A DNA stretch of 64,000 nt. Source: Porphyromonas endodontalis ATCC 35406 (lineage in GTDB: Bacteria > Bacteroidota > Bacteroidia > Bacteroidales > Porphyromonadaceae). Shown here one piece after another: positions 49,032 to 58,197 of the stretch. Position numbers and translations under genes: made by a program. Positions within the stretch are counted from its first letter, which is position 1; every line of letters begins with the position of its first letter. Below the pieces are notes generated by a model. That model saw only the letters and a program-made list of their open reading frames with translations. It was not told the origin of the DNA and made no database searches. The stretch is taken from NCBI RefSeq assembly GCF_000174815.1, contig NZ_ACNN01000036.1:1-64000 (forward strand). The letters run 5' to 3'.

Positions 49032-49853
49032 ATGAATAGTGCGATACAAAACAACCTAACCAAGGTGCCCGAGACGATGCTTATACCGCTTCGTGCTCGC
49101 TACAACGAAACCAAGCGACCCCACGGTATTATTCGAGATCCTAAGTCGGTGGAGATATTAGATCGTATTGAACCCTTTTTTGAGGGTAGGCGAGAGGTCT
49201 CAATTCTCTCGCAAATGGGAGTGGCCGTGCGTACGGATATTCTGGATCGCCTCACCCTGCAATTCCTAGAAAAGCACCCCAATGGATTCGTGGTTAACCT
49301 CGGTTGTGGATTGGATACTCGCTTTCACCGCTTGGATAATGGCAAGGTTACTTGGTTTGATTTGGATCTGCCCGAGGGTATAGACTTGCGCAGAAACTTC
49401 TTTGAAGAGAGTGAGCGATTCCATTTTGTAGCCGCCTCAATACTCGACCCCTCTTGGCTCGATCTCCTCCCCAAAGATGCCCCAAAACTCTTTATAGCTG
49501 AGGGGCTTTTGATGTATTTTACGGAGGAAGAGGTGCACTCTCTCCTCGCTACCTTGGCAGAGCGTTGCCCTCGGTCGGAATTTATTTTTGAGGCCATGTC
49601 TCCCCGTATGGCACGTCATACCGAGCAGCATAGTGATATGAAAGGGTACGAGGCGCAGTTCAAATGGGGTATCAAGTCGGGGCGAGATTTGCTCAATTGG
49701 GGCATAAAACTTCGCTTTGAGCAGGAGTACTTCTACAATATCCACCTCAAGAAAATGCCTTGGTATGTAGCTCTCTTTTATCAGACTGTGGCTCGCCGTG
49801 TGATGAAGATTGTACACCTAACATTGGGAGAAGAGCAGTTGAGAGTCGCCTGA
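49032..49853 (+). CDS. TcmP-like (LCMT-type) O-methyltransferase
   Basis: 273 residues from ATG 49032. The frame extends to a TTG at 48975, but the usual family start MNSAIQNNLTKVPETML fits the ATG. The SAM-binding motif is VVNLGCGLDTRF, followed by FDLDLPEGIDLRR and AEGLLMYF, typical of the leucine carboxyl methyltransferase/TcmP family, which methylates small carboxyl or hydroxyl compounds. It lies about 95 bases after the ABC exporter genes, with no terminator between, so it may modify the exported compound or be part of the same stress response. Confidence 0.8.
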   Translation: MNSAIQNNLTKVPETMLIPLRARYNETKRPHGIIRDPKSVEILDRIEPFFEGRREVSILSQMGVAVRTDILDRLTLQFLEKHPNGFVVNLGCGLDTRFHRLDNGKVTWFDLDLPEGIDLRRNFFEESERFHFVAASILDPSWLDLLPKDAPKLFIAEGLLMYFTEEEVHSLLATLAERCPRSEFIFEAMSPRMARHTEQHSDMKGYEAQFKWGIKSGRDLLNWGIKLRFEQEYFYNIHLKKMPWYVALFYQTVARRVMKIVHLTLGEEQLRVA

Positions 49854-49868
49854 GAAGTCGTACCTTTG
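49839..49868 (+). promoter_or_regulatory. tyrS promoter
   Basis: TTG (49839-49841), 19 bases, TACCTTTG (49861-49868), 28 bases before the tyrS start. It overlaps the end of the methyltransferase gene. Confidence 0.7.
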
Positions 49869-49896
49869 CAGTCGGTATTTAGTAATCTGATAGACG

Positions 49897-51192
49897 ATGA
49901 ACGACTTTGTAGAAGAACTTAGGTGGCGCGGGATGCTCCACAATATCATGCCCGGGACAGAGGAGCAACTCTCTAAAGAACTCTCTACGGCATACGTGGG
50001 GATTGACCCGACAGCAGACTCGCTACACATAGGGCACCTTGTGGGAGTGATGATGCTTCGTCACTTTCAGAGGTTTGGGCACCGCCCCATAGCTCTCTTA
50101 GGTGGAGCCACGGGTATGATTGGCGACCCCTCGATGAAAAGTGCCGAACGCAACCTTTTGTCTCTAGAGACCTTGCGCCACAATCAAGAGGCGATTGGTA
50201 AGCAACTTGCCAAATTCCTCGACTTCGATAGCGAGCAACCCAACGCCGCAAAGTTGGTCAATAACTACGACTGGATGAGTGAATGGCGCTTCTTAGACTT
50301 TATTCGCGAGGTCGGGAAGCACATTACCGTTAACTATATGATGGCCAAAGATTCCGTGAAGAAGCGTTTCGAAGGGACGGCAGGCTCGGGGCTTTCGTTT
50401 ACAGAGTTTTCGTACCAGTTGCTCCAGGGCTACGACTATCTATACCTCTACCGCCATGAGAATTGCCGCCTACAGATGGGCGGATCCGATCAGTGGGGGA
50501 ATATCACTACAGGTACGGAACTAATTCGCCGTATAGAGGGGGGCGAGGCTTTCGCTCTTACATGTCCCCTCATTACCAAGGCAGATGGAGGAAAGTTTGG
50601 CAAGACCGAGAAAGGGAATGTTTGGCTCGATCGTCGCTACACTTCGCCTTACGCTTTCTACCAATTCTGGTTGAATGTGAGTGACGAAGATGCCGCTCGT
50701 TACATTAAGATTTTCACTTTCTTGGGAAAAGAAGAGATCGAAGATCTTGTAGCACAGCAGGCTGCGGCTGCACATCTCCGCCCCTTGCAACGACGTCTTG
50801 CCGAGGAGCTTACGGTACTCGTACACAGTCGCGAAGATTACGAAGCTGCAGTATCTGCCAGCGAGATTCTCTTTGGTAATGGTACGGCAGATGCTCTCCG
50901 CTCGTTGGATGAGGAGATGCTTCTCTCTGTGATGGAGGGGGTACCTCACTTCTCTATTGCTCGCGATACACTGGCTACTCAGCCCAAAGCGGTCGATCTC
51001 TTTACCGAGGGAGCTGCTATTTTCCCCTCAAAGGGAGAACTTCGCAAGCTCATCAAATCGGGAGGCGTGAGCCTGAATAAGGCGAAGCTTACAGATACAG
51101 AAGCTACGGTTAGTGCCAGTGATTTAATTGCCGGTCGCTACCTATTGGTACAGCGCGGCAAGAAGCAATACTACCTCGTAACGGCTGAGTAA
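49897..51192 (+). CDS. tyrS: Tyrosyl-tRNA synthetase
   Basis: 431 residues. Class I synthetase with HIGH at residues 44-47 (SLHIGHLVG), the tyrosine pocket [11 protein letters not shown] and the KMSKS equivalent K233-F-G-K-T (KFGKTEKGN). The C-terminal S4-type RNA-binding domain (about 360-431) starts [16 protein letters not shown]. This is the bacterial TyrRS form. It is followed after 23 bases by a glycosyltransferase gene. Confidence 0.97.
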   Translation: MNDFVEELRWRGMLHNIMPGTEEQLSKELSTAYVGIDPTADSLHIGHLVGVMMLRHFQRFGHRPIALLGGATGMIGDPSMKSAERNLLSLETLRHNQEAIGKQLAKFLDFDSEQPNAAKLVNNYDWMSEWRFLDFIREVGKHITVNYMMAKDSVKKRFEGTAGSGLSFTEFSYQLLQGYDYLYLYRHENCRLQMGGSDQWGNITTGTELIRRIEGGEAFALTCPLITKADGGKFGKTEKGNVWLDRRYTSPYAFYQFWLNVSDEDAARYIKIFTFLGKEEIEDLVAQQAAAAHLRPLQRRLAEELTVLVHSREDYEAAVSASEILFGNGTADALRSLDEEMLLSVMEGVPHFSIARDTLATQPKAVDLFTEGAAIFPSKGELRKLIKSGGVSLNKAKLTDTEATVSASDLIAGRYLLVQRGKKQYYLVTAE

Positions 51193-51215
51193 AGAATTGC
51201 CAATAGGAGCTTGTA

Positions 51216-52289
51216 ATGAAGCAGTTAGCCATTGTAATTGTCAATTACAAGGTACCGCATTTTGTAGCTCAGTGCCTCGACTCTGTTTTACAAGCCACAC
51301 GCAATATCGATGCTGAGGTATGGGTCGTAGACAATGCCTCGGGAGATGGCTCTCTGGAGATGCTCTCTCCGCAATATCCGAGCGTTCACTTCATCGCCAA
51401 TAGCGAGAATGTGGGCTTTGCACGGGCTAATAATCAAGCCCTCAGGCAGGTTGATGCCGAGTACTCTTTGTTGCTTAACCCCGATACGCTTATTGGCGAA
51501 TCGACGTTGGAGGCGAGCCTCCGCTTTATGCAGGAGCACCCTGAGGCCGGAGCTTTAGGAGTGCGCATGATGAATGCTCAGGGCGAGTTCTTAGCGGAGA
51601 GTAAGCGAGGTCTTGTCACTCCCTTTGTGGCATTTTGTAAGATTGCGCAGCTAGGGCGATTATTCCCCAAAAGTGCAGTTTTTAATCGATACTACCTAGG
51701 TCATCTCTCTAAAGTGGAGGTGCAGGAGGCTCCCATCCTATCGGGAGCATTCTTTTTTGCACGTAGTGAAGCTCTTCGCAAGGTGGGATACCTTGACGAA
51801 CGGTACTTTATGTATGGCGAGGATATAGACCTATCGTATAGTATTTTACAGGCCGGCTATCGCAATTATTATCTGCCTATCCCGATGCTCCACTACAAGG
51901 GCGAGAGCGAGAGTGCAGCCCAAGGTGAGGGGCGTTATTTGGATGCCTTTTACGGTGCTATGGAGCTATTTTACGATAAGTATCATACGGGGCAGGCATG
52001 GCTCCGACGGCTGATGCACGGGGCTATTCGCCTGAAGAAGTCGCTGGATAAGCGTAGCCAAAAGAAGACGCTCCCTCTTACAAACCGACCCATCGCGGTG
52101 GATCTCAGGCAGCCTGATGCCCTAGATGCTATCCCCTCGGGGAGTGCCGTTGTGGTGGATTTGAGCCTTATCTCCTACGACCTTTTGTTGCAAACCATGT
52201 GTGGAGCCGAGGGGCGTGGCATTACCTTTCTTTTGCACGACCCAAAACGCAAAGTAACCTTGGGCCCCGGTGGTATAGTACCGGAATAA
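51216..52289 (+). CDS. Family 2 glycosyltransferase (rhamnosyltransferase-like)
   Basis: 357 residues. A GT-A fold with the opening LAIVIVNYKVPHFVAQCLDS, VVDNASGDGS for nucleotide-sugar binding, LLNPDT as the metal motif and MYGEDIDLSYSILQAGYRNY near the acceptor site, the pattern of WbbL-like rhamnosyltransferases. The last 80 residues are an extra domain not part of the usual core. It probably adds a sugar to lipopolysaccharide or another surface glycan. It is convergent with the transglutaminase-like gene across a shared terminator. Confidence 0.85.
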   Translation: MKQLAIVIVNYKVPHFVAQCLDSVLQATRNIDAEVWVVDNASGDGSLEMLSPQYPSVHFIANSENVGFARANNQALRQVDAEYSLLLNPDTLIGESTLEASLRFMQEHPEAGALGVRMMNAQGEFLAESKRGLVTPFVAFCKIAQLGRLFPKSAVFNRYYLGHLSKVEVQEAPILSGAFFFARSEALRKVGYLDERYFMYGEDIDLSYSILQAGYRNYYLPIPMLHYKGESESAAQGEGRYLDAFYGAMELFYDKYHTGQAWLRRLMHGAIRLKKSLDKRSQKKTLPLTNRPIAVDLRQPDALDAIPSGSAVVVDLSLISYDLLLQTMCGAEGRGITFLLHDPKRKVTLGPGGIVPE

Positions 52290-52322
52290 AATCCCCCTTT
52301 TCTTCTAGAGGAAAGGGGGATT
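52290..52322. terminator. Bidirectional terminator between convergent genes
   Basis: AATCCCCCTTT (from 52290) pairs with GAAAGGGGGATT (to 52322) around a short TAG-containing loop. It separates the glycosyltransferase and the minus-strand transglutaminase-like gene. Confidence 0.8.
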
Positions 52323-52358
52323 CGCATGTAGTAAGTCGCAATTCGGCTTACGGAGCGT

Positions 52359-55037
52359 CTACTCTAGCTTAGGGAGTGTAGCTACAATTTGGTCTCCGAT
52401 ACCAATTGTATAGCCCTCGTGGATAAACACAACTCGACCAAACGAATCTGCAATGACCACTAGGGGCAAACTCCCTCGTTCTCTGTTGGTCGCCTTATAA
52501 ATCATTTGACGAATTGTGCCGTCTTGGTCCACTCCATAGTGGCTTGCCTTGGGCAGTCGGGGAAACTCCGAAGCCTTGAAGCTCTTTGCGGCAGCCGACG
52601 AAGGGAAGAGGAAGACGAAGGGGCGTCCCCAAATGTTGAGTTTCTCTTCTACTCGCTCAAGGTCTTTGAGTACATGGTTGGTTGGCTCCGTACCCGGTTC
52701 GAGCAGTGCCAGAACAAAAAATCCGCGCCCCGTAGTGCTGATTAGGCTTTGGGTAGCCGTCTTCTCTTCTTTTGTTGGTTCGCCTTGTAGGGTGCAGTAG
52801 GGTTGCTCTACGTTGATAGAGCCCAACACAGATAGTTCATTCGCATCTTGGGGGAGGGTTAGGCTCAGCGTTGTTGTAGAGTCCCTCTCTATTTGGAATC
52901 GTTGCATCCGCACTTTTACAGCCCCTGAGGCCATACGCGTGCCTGCAATGAGGTAATAGCGTCCTATGGCAAGGGGCATGGGCTTGGCAAACAGGGCGGA
53001 GACCTCTAGGGGGCCATCCTCATCAAAGTAGAGGGTTTGGGGGAGAGCGGTTCCTTTGAGGTGGGCAAGGGAGAAATGACTATAGTACTTGGGTACAATG
53101 GAATTGGCTTTGTCGGTCTGAGACAAGAAGGCAACTTCTCCCTTAGGTTGGTCTGCCGGTGGAGTATCCAGAGGGTATGCTTGCCAAGTTTTGCCCCTAT
53201 CAAAAGATATTTCTACCACTCTTAGGGTCGCATTATATCGAGAGAAAAGGCCTCGGGTACGGGCGAGTTGCACGAGAGCAATCTCCATGCTTCGCTTATC
53301 TCCTCGTTTGTATTTCAGAAGAGACCCAAGAGAGAGGGGAGAGGGATAGCCCCCATCTCTTTGGCAGTCGGCAAGTATTTGTAGTGTGTTGGCAAGCCAT
53401 AATTCATCCTCTACCAAGGCACCTACAAAGGGTTGCTCCTCTGCCACAGTGCGCCAATCACGTAGGGGTTCATAGGCAACGCGTGGAGAGTATTGATAGA
53501 GTAGCTCCTCTTGTGTAGCACCTGTGGGTACTTGCGCAAAGAGTTTTTCGAGGAGGGGGAGGGGAATATCTGTCCAATCCTTTTCACTAAGCACGTGTAA
53601 GAAGTCGAAGGCGAGCTTTCTACGTTCGCTAGGTTGTGCATCGAGGAATTTATAGAGGTTTCGAGCATTGGCACGAGCGGTGGTGAATAGATAGCCTACA
53701 GCTGCAGGATCAAGCGCCCACTTCTTGGCCGCTTCGTTGGCAGATGTAGGGGTGGCAAAAGTGGCTTCGTAGGCGTGACGGATAGAATCGTCCATGGCGA
53801 TACGTTTGTCGCAGCTTGCCATCTCCTCTTCCGTAGCCCGTACAGGGATTGCGTTTTCGTGAGGAGGGGTTAGCTTAAACTCCAAACTATCGGGGAGGTT
53901 CCCCTCGGGGGTAAGGCGCAGGATGGCAGGCTTGGATAGATCTGCCGGTAGGATATCGAAGGCTTGTTCTTGGCGTTTTTCGTCTTCTGCCCATACGAAA
54001 AGATCTCCGTGCCCTGTGGAGATCCCGGCATAACCACTGCCATTGGTACGAAGGGTAGCTACGGGGTAAAACTCGGCATAGTTGTAGACACAGAAGTGTA
54101 CCAAGGCGCCCTCGCTAGGCGAGCCATCGGCATTTTTTACCACTACTTCGGCCTTGTGTGTAGGAGTGTAGTGCGCTGTGCAATTGATGGTTGTGGTGTT
54201 CCGCTCGGTAGAAATGATCTCCTCATTCCCTTCATAGCGACCAAATACTTTGGCGTGAACAAACATCGCACGAGAGGCTGCACCGTTAAACCACGCAATA
54301 TCTAGGTTCGCTGCCGGTTCAGACCCTCCCAAGAAGTGCCATTCGCCATCCACCCATACCTCTACCCAAGCATGGTTGTCGTCGGTATGTGCCCAGCGCG
54401 GGGTGTATACTTGTCGAGCAGGAATCCCCATAGCGCGCAGGGCTGCTACGGCAAAGGTCGATTGCTCACCGCAACGCCCCAATGCGTTGTAGACAGTCTC
54501 CAGCGGCGAGTGTGTACGGCCATCACTCGGAGCATAAGTTACTTTTTGTCTACACCAGTGGTTAATCTCGAGTACGGCATCGTGCATCGAAAGCCCCACT
54601 ATGCGATCGCGTAGCTCGTTGTAGAAAATCGCTCTACTACTATCGAGAGGTTCGTTGTTGACTCTCGGGGGAAGTACAAAGTGAAGGAACTCACGATCGG
54701 GTATGCGTTTGCCCCATGGCATCTCTTTGCGCGCTTGGAGAGCCGTGCGTACGTTGGCCAAGTGGAAGTCTACGGAGTAGTCCGCTACATCCGAAAAAGG
54801 CATGTAGGCATAGAGGAATTGCAGACCTTCGCGCTCTTCTGTCGTGAGGTCGTCTCGGAGAATTGCTTCGTAGAGATCACCTCCATTTTGGGTACGTGCA
54901 GAATCGAAATCTTCCTGTACACGCCGGCGCATCGCAGAGTCTTTTATTAGATGCCCATCACTGCAGGAGAAGAGCAGCAAGCTCGTGACAGCAAAAAAAG
55001 CTGCTAGGAATAGGGAATGTAGTTTGTGAGGTTTCAT
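52359..55037 (-). CDS. Transglutaminase-like lipoprotein
   Basis: 892 residues from ATG 55037. A longer frame continues 100 codons upstream into the nadK gene but has no signal; the ATG at 55037 gives a lipoprotein signal (LFLAAFFAVTSLLLFSC). Residues about 180-260 are a transglutaminase core with C189 (LGRCGEQSTFA), H222 (DDNHAWVEVW) and a following Asp. The rest includes a carboxypeptidase-regulatory-like beta domain (AEVVVKNADGSPSEGALV) and a C-terminal thioredoxin-like part. It is probably a periplasmic peptide or cell-wall modifying protein. It follows nadK by 29 bases on the same strand. Confidence 0.8.
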   Translation of the reverse strand: MKPHKLHSLFLAAFFAVTSLLLFSCSDGHLIKDSAMRRRVQEDFDSARTQNGGDLYEAILRDDLTTEEREGLQFLYAYMPFSDVADYSVDFHLANVRTALQARKEMPWGKRIPDREFLHFVLPPRVNNEPLDSSRAIFYNELRDRIVGLSMHDAVLEINHWCRQKVTYAPSDGRTHSPLETVYNALGRCGEQSTFAVAALRAMGIPARQVYTPRWAHTDDNHAWVEVWVDGEWHFLGGSEPAANLDIAWFNGAASRAMFVHAKVFGRYEGNEEIISTERNTTTINCTAHYTPTHKAEVVVKNADGSPSEGALVHFCVYNYAEFYPVATLRTNGSGYAGISTGHGDLFVWAEDEKRQEQAFDILPADLSKPAILRLTPEGNLPDSLEFKLTPPHENAIPVRATEEEMASCDKRIAMDDSIRHAYEATFATPTSANEAAKKWALDPAAVGYLFTTARANARNLYKFLDAQPSERRKLAFDFLHVLSEKDWTDIPLPLLEKLFAQVPTGATQEELLYQYSPRVAYEPLRDWRTVAEEQPFVGALVEDELWLANTLQILADCQRDGGYPSPLSLGSLLKYKRGDKRSMEIALVQLARTRGLFSRYNATLRVVEISFDRGKTWQAYPLDTPPADQPKGEVAFLSQTDKANSIVPKYYSHFSLAHLKGTALPQTLYFDEDGPLEVSALFAKPMPLAIGRYYLIAGTRMASGAVKVRMQRFQIERDSTTTLSLTLPQDANELSVLGSINVEQPYCTLQGEPTKEEKTATQSLISTTGRGFFVLALLEPGTEPTNHVLKDLERVEEKLNIWGRPFVFLFPSSAAAKSFKASEFPRLPKASHYGVDQDGTIRQMIYKATNRERGSLPLVVIADSFGRVVFIHEGYTIGIGDQIVATLPKLE

Positions 55038-55066
55038 ATCATATAATAGTGTTGTTATTGTTCTCT

Positions 55067-55936
55067 CTATCGTAGATTTTGCCCCCAATGGAGCTTCTCC
55101 CTTAGGGTCTCTGCAAAGGTGTGATTGCTCAGGCGAATAAGGCGTACAGGGTGCTTTGCTCGGGCAATCGTTAGAGGGGTCCCTGTTGGGAATACAGCCA
55201 CGTTGCCATCTGTTACAAGCATAAAAGTACTGCTGCGAGAAAAAACCTTGAGGTGTAGTGTCACGGTGTCGGGTAGTACAATCGGGCGCATACTTAGGCT
55301 GTGGGGCGCGATGGGGGTAATGAGTAGTACAGGACAATCCGGTGAGACGAGAGGCCCATTCAGGCTAAGCGAATAGGCGGTGGAGCCTGTGGGCGTTGCA
55401 ACAATCAGTCCATCGGCAGCATAGTCTGCTAAGAAATACTCATTGATATGGGTCTCAACATTGATAATCGACCCCGTTTCTCTTTTTTGTATGGCAATCT
55501 CGTTGAGGGCATAGGCTTGGTATCCCTCTACTTCCACCGAGAGTAATCGACGCTCCTCTATAAGGTATTCGCCTGAGATAAGGCGGTCTATGTACTGGGC
55601 AGCGTCGTGTATGTCGAGGTCAGTAAGGAAACCTAGATGCCCACTGTTAATCGCGAGAATAGGCGTTGTAGGGCTGGCAATGCGGTGTAGAGTACGCAGG
55701 AATGTACCATCTCCTCCAAAACAGATAATGTAATCTATCTTCCTAGGGGCGTTGCCTGCAAATCTCTCCATTTTTTCTAGGGCGGTACTTGTCCCCGGGT
55801 GCTGTGTCAGCTCCGAAAAGAAAGTCTCCTCAAGGAGTATTTGTTCGCCTTTTTGAGCTAAGGCGGAGAGGAATGCAGCTACATCTGAAACTGCCTCTAC
55901 TACGTGTCCGGAGCCAAATACTGCTACTGTGTTCAT
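55067..55936 (-). CDS. nadK: NAD kinase
   Basis: 289 residues. Makes NADP from NAD. Motifs are ICFGGDGTFLRTLH (GGDG), NSGHLGFLTD, and the NE/D and glycine-rich region DGLIVATPTGSTAYSLS. Length is normal. It is divergent from pdxJ and shares a transcript with the transglutaminase-like gene downstream. Confidence 0.95.
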   Translation of the reverse strand: MNTVAVFGSGHVVEAVSDVAAFLSALAQKGEQILLEETFFSELTQHPGTSTALEKMERFAGNAPRKIDYIICFGGDGTFLRTLHRIASPTTPILAINSGHLGFLTDLDIHDAAQYIDRLISGEYLIEERRLLSVEVEGYQAYALNEIAIQKRETGSIINVETHINEYFLADYAADGLIVATPTGSTAYSLSLNGPLVSPDCPVLLITPIAPHSLSMRPIVLPDTVTLHLKVFSRSSTFMLVTDGNVAVFPTGTPLTIARAKHPVRLIRLSNHTFAETLREKLHWGQNLR

Positions 55937-56244
55937 AGTCTATGGAACGAAAGTGGGGAGGGGAGAGCGAGAGCGGTTTTCTTGCAGGGTAATTCCATTT
56001 CTTTTTCTGCCCTATTCTCAAAAAGTTTTAGCCCTAAAAGTAGTGACAGTTTTGCCTGAAAAATAAAACTTTTCTGCCCAGAAGAGGAGACCAAAACCAG
56101 CCAAGAAAAAATAGCTCCTGAGCCGATGCTCCTCAGCATGGTGAGACTAGCTTGGGAGTCTGTTTTGCCTATTCGTCGAACCTCTTTCTCTGCCATCTCC
56201 GCAAGTTGTACTAAATTTGCTACCGACAAAGATAGTATTTACCG
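55937..56244. other. Divergent promoter region of nadK and pdxJ
   Basis: About 310 bases without a convincing gene. It contains TAAATTTG at 56212-56219, a good -7 box for pdxJ, and an inverted repeat AAAAGTTTTA / TAAAACTTTT near 56023-56072, which includes the 19-base segment shared with 42389-42407. A clear nadK promoter was not identified. Confidence 0.55.
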
Positions 56245-56964
56245 ATGACTAAGCTAAGTGTAAATATCAATAAAGTGGCTACGATACGCAATGCACGCGG
56301 CGGTAATATCCCCAATGTACTGCAAGTAGCTTTGAATTGCGAACGGTTTGGAGCGCAGGGAATTACTGTGCACCCTCGCCCCGATGAGCGGCATATACGC
56401 TATGCGGATGTACGAGCACTCAAGCAGGTGCTCTCTACCGAGTTTAATATAGAGGGGAACCCTATTCCCTCGTTTGTAGACCTTGTCTTAGAGGTAGTCC
56501 CTGCCCAAGTAACCCTCGTGCCGGACGCTCCCGATGCCCTTACATCCGATGCCGGTTGGGAGGTAGATCAGCACTTCGACTTCTTACGAGATACCATTCG
56601 TCGTTTCGAGGCTGAGGGTATTCGCACCTCGATATTCGTTGGCACGGACCTCGATAACATTGCCCGAGCTGCGGATGCCGGATGCCGTAGAGTGGAGCTC
56701 TACACAGAGCCGTACGCCACCGCTTTTCTCGAGGGAGAAGTGGAGCCGGTGATAGAGCGATTTGCCCGAGCTGCGGAGCATGCTGCCGCTTGTGGGCTGG
56801 AAGTAAATGCGGGGCACGACCTCAATCTTGATAATCTCAACTATTTCGTTCGTCGGGTACAGCCCCTTGCCGAGGTGTCTATTGGGCATGCTCTTATCTC
56901 CGATGCTCTCTATTTGGGGCTCGAAGAGACGATCCGCCGCTACCGGCACGAGCTTATTCTCTAG
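56245..56964 (+). CDS. pdxJ: Pyridoxine 5-phosphate synthase
   Basis: 239 residues. Condenses 1-deoxyxylulose 5-phosphate with an aminoacetone phosphate to form the pyridoxal ring. Motifs are [31 protein letters not shown] (phosphate and metal site), [15 protein letters not shown] and EVNAGHDLN. Length is typical. Divergent from nadK; the exbB-exbD-tonB genes follow in the same direction after 37 bases. Confidence 0.96.
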   Translation: MTKLSVNINKVATIRNARGGNIPNVLQVALNCERFGAQGITVHPRPDERHIRYADVRALKQVLSTEFNIEGNPIPSFVDLVLEVVPAQVTLVPDAPDALTSDAGWEVDQHFDFLRDTIRRFEAEGIRTSIFVGTDLDNIARAADAGCRRVELYTEPYATAFLEGEVEPVIERFARAAEHAAACGLEVNAGHDLNLDNLNYFVRRVQPLAEVSIGHALISDALYLGLEETIRRYRHELIL

Positions 56965-57001
56965 CGTTTTATCCTAAAAAGAAAACATTAATAATAGTGA
57001 T

Positions 57002-57730
57002 ATGTACATACCCTTGATGCAAGTAAATGCCGCTGTGGCAGATACAACCGCCACCCTCATTGAGGCTGGTACGGCTACCCCTGTTGCTACCCTTTCTGTA
57101 TGGGATCTCGCCCTCAAAGGGGGCTGGATTATGCTTGTACTCCTTTTGCTCTCTCTCTTGGGGATCTATATTTTTGTCAAGAAGCTCTTGCAGGTAAAGG
57201 CAGCGCACAAGTCCGACTCCTCCTTTATGGATCGCATTAAAGACTACATCAATACACAGCGGATCGACGCTGCACACAACCTCTGTATCTCTGTCAATAC
57301 ACCGGAGTCTCGCATGATCGACAAAGGCCTTATGCGCCTAGGTAGACCCATGAGCGACATCTCGGTGGCAATAGAGAATGCCGGTAACGTAGAAGCCGGT
57401 AAGTTGCAAACCTCCATGCCTCTGATGGCAACCATTGCAGCATCTGCGCCCATGATCGGCTTCTTGGGTACGGTTACGGGTATGGTGCGTGCCTTCTTTG
57501 ATATGGCCAATGCAGGCTCTTCTGTCGATATTTCGCTCCTCTCCGGGGGGATATATGAGGCTCTTGTTACTACGGTAGGGGGGCTTATTGTGGGTATTAT
57601 TACCCTTTTTGCTTACAACTATTTGGTCGCTCGTATTGACAAAGCCCTCAATGTACTGGAGGCGCGCAGCATAGAGTTTATGGATGCCCTTAACGAACTT
57701 AGTGGCAGTCATGAGGAAGGCAATCTATAA
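57002..57730 (+). CDS. exbB: MotA/TolQ/ExbB proton channel protein
   Basis: 242 residues. Three membrane helices: one near residues 35-60 (GWIMLVLLLLSLLGIYIFV) and two at 135-160 and 180-205 (SAPMIGFLGTVTGMVRAF; VTTVGGLIVGIITLFAYNY), with the conserved GFLGTVTGM motif. It forms the energy channel of a TonB or Tol system with the ExbD-like protein 18 bases downstream. An extra N-terminal segment of about 30 residues precedes the first helix; a later Met at residue 6 is an alternative start. Confidence 0.88.
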   Translation: MYIPLMQVNAAVADTTATLIEAGTATPVATLSVWDLALKGGWIMLVLLLLSLLGIYIFVKKLLQVKAAHKSDSSFMDRIKDYINTQRIDAAHNLCISVNTPESRMIDKGLMRLGRPMSDISVAIENAGNVEAGKLQTSMPLMATIAASAPMIGFLGTVTGMVRAFFDMANAGSSVDISLLSGGIYEALVTTVGGLIVGIITLFAYNYLVARIDKALNVLEARSIEFMDALNELSGSHEEGNL

Positions 57731-57748
57731 TCAGAGGGGATAGTAGCC

Positions 57749-58186
57749 ATGGCACTCAAGCGAAAACTTAAGGTCTCCGAGGCTTTTAGCATGGCGTCGA
57801 TGACCGACATAATTTTCCTCCTCCTGATCTTCTTTATGGTCGTGAGTACTCTAGTGGTGCCCAATGCCATCAAGGTCAATCTTCCCTCTTCTCAGTCTAC
57901 AGCTCCGAGCGATATGCCTATGGCGAGAGTTACGATTACCGCCGAAGGGACTTGTTATTTTGCCCTAGAGGGCGAAGCCCCCTTCGTCGTAGACGAGACT
58001 CAACTGCTGGAGCAGCTGGCAGCGGCACACGATGTATCCCCCGATATGTACGTGGCTCTCTATGCCGACGAAGAGGTGCCCTACCGCGAGATTATAAAGG
58101 TGCTCAACGCAACGGCTCAGCTGGATATTAGGCTGGTACTTGCTACCAAAGCGTTGCCTTCTGCACCCCAAAATACCCTAGAATAA
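57749..58186 (+). CDS. exbD: ExbD/TolR-family protein
   Basis: 145 residues. One N-terminal membrane helix with the conserved aspartate (MASMTDIIFLLLIFFMVVST), then a periplasmic domain ending in ALPSAPQNTLE. The Asp in SMTD carries the protons that drive the channel formed with ExbB. It is followed after 11 bases by the TonB-like gene. Confidence 0.9.
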   Translation: MALKRKLKVSEAFSMASMTDIIFLLLIFFMVVSTLVVPNAIKVNLPSSQSTAPSDMPMARVTITAEGTCYFALEGEAPFVVDETQLLEQLAAAHDVSPDMYVALYADEEVPYREIIKVLNATAQLDIRLVLATKALPSAPQNTLE

Positions 58187-58197
58187 AGGGCTAAACA

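Noticed and set aside
55038-55337. 100-codon extension of the transglutaminase-like gene
   Set aside because: It lies inside nadK in another frame, is rich in unusual residues and would bury the lipoprotein signal that starts at 55037.
55933-56229. A 98-codon minus-strand frame upstream of nadK
   Set aside because: It fills the divergent promoter region of nadK and pdxJ, overlaps the likely pdxJ -7 box and has no recognisable domain or conserved start.
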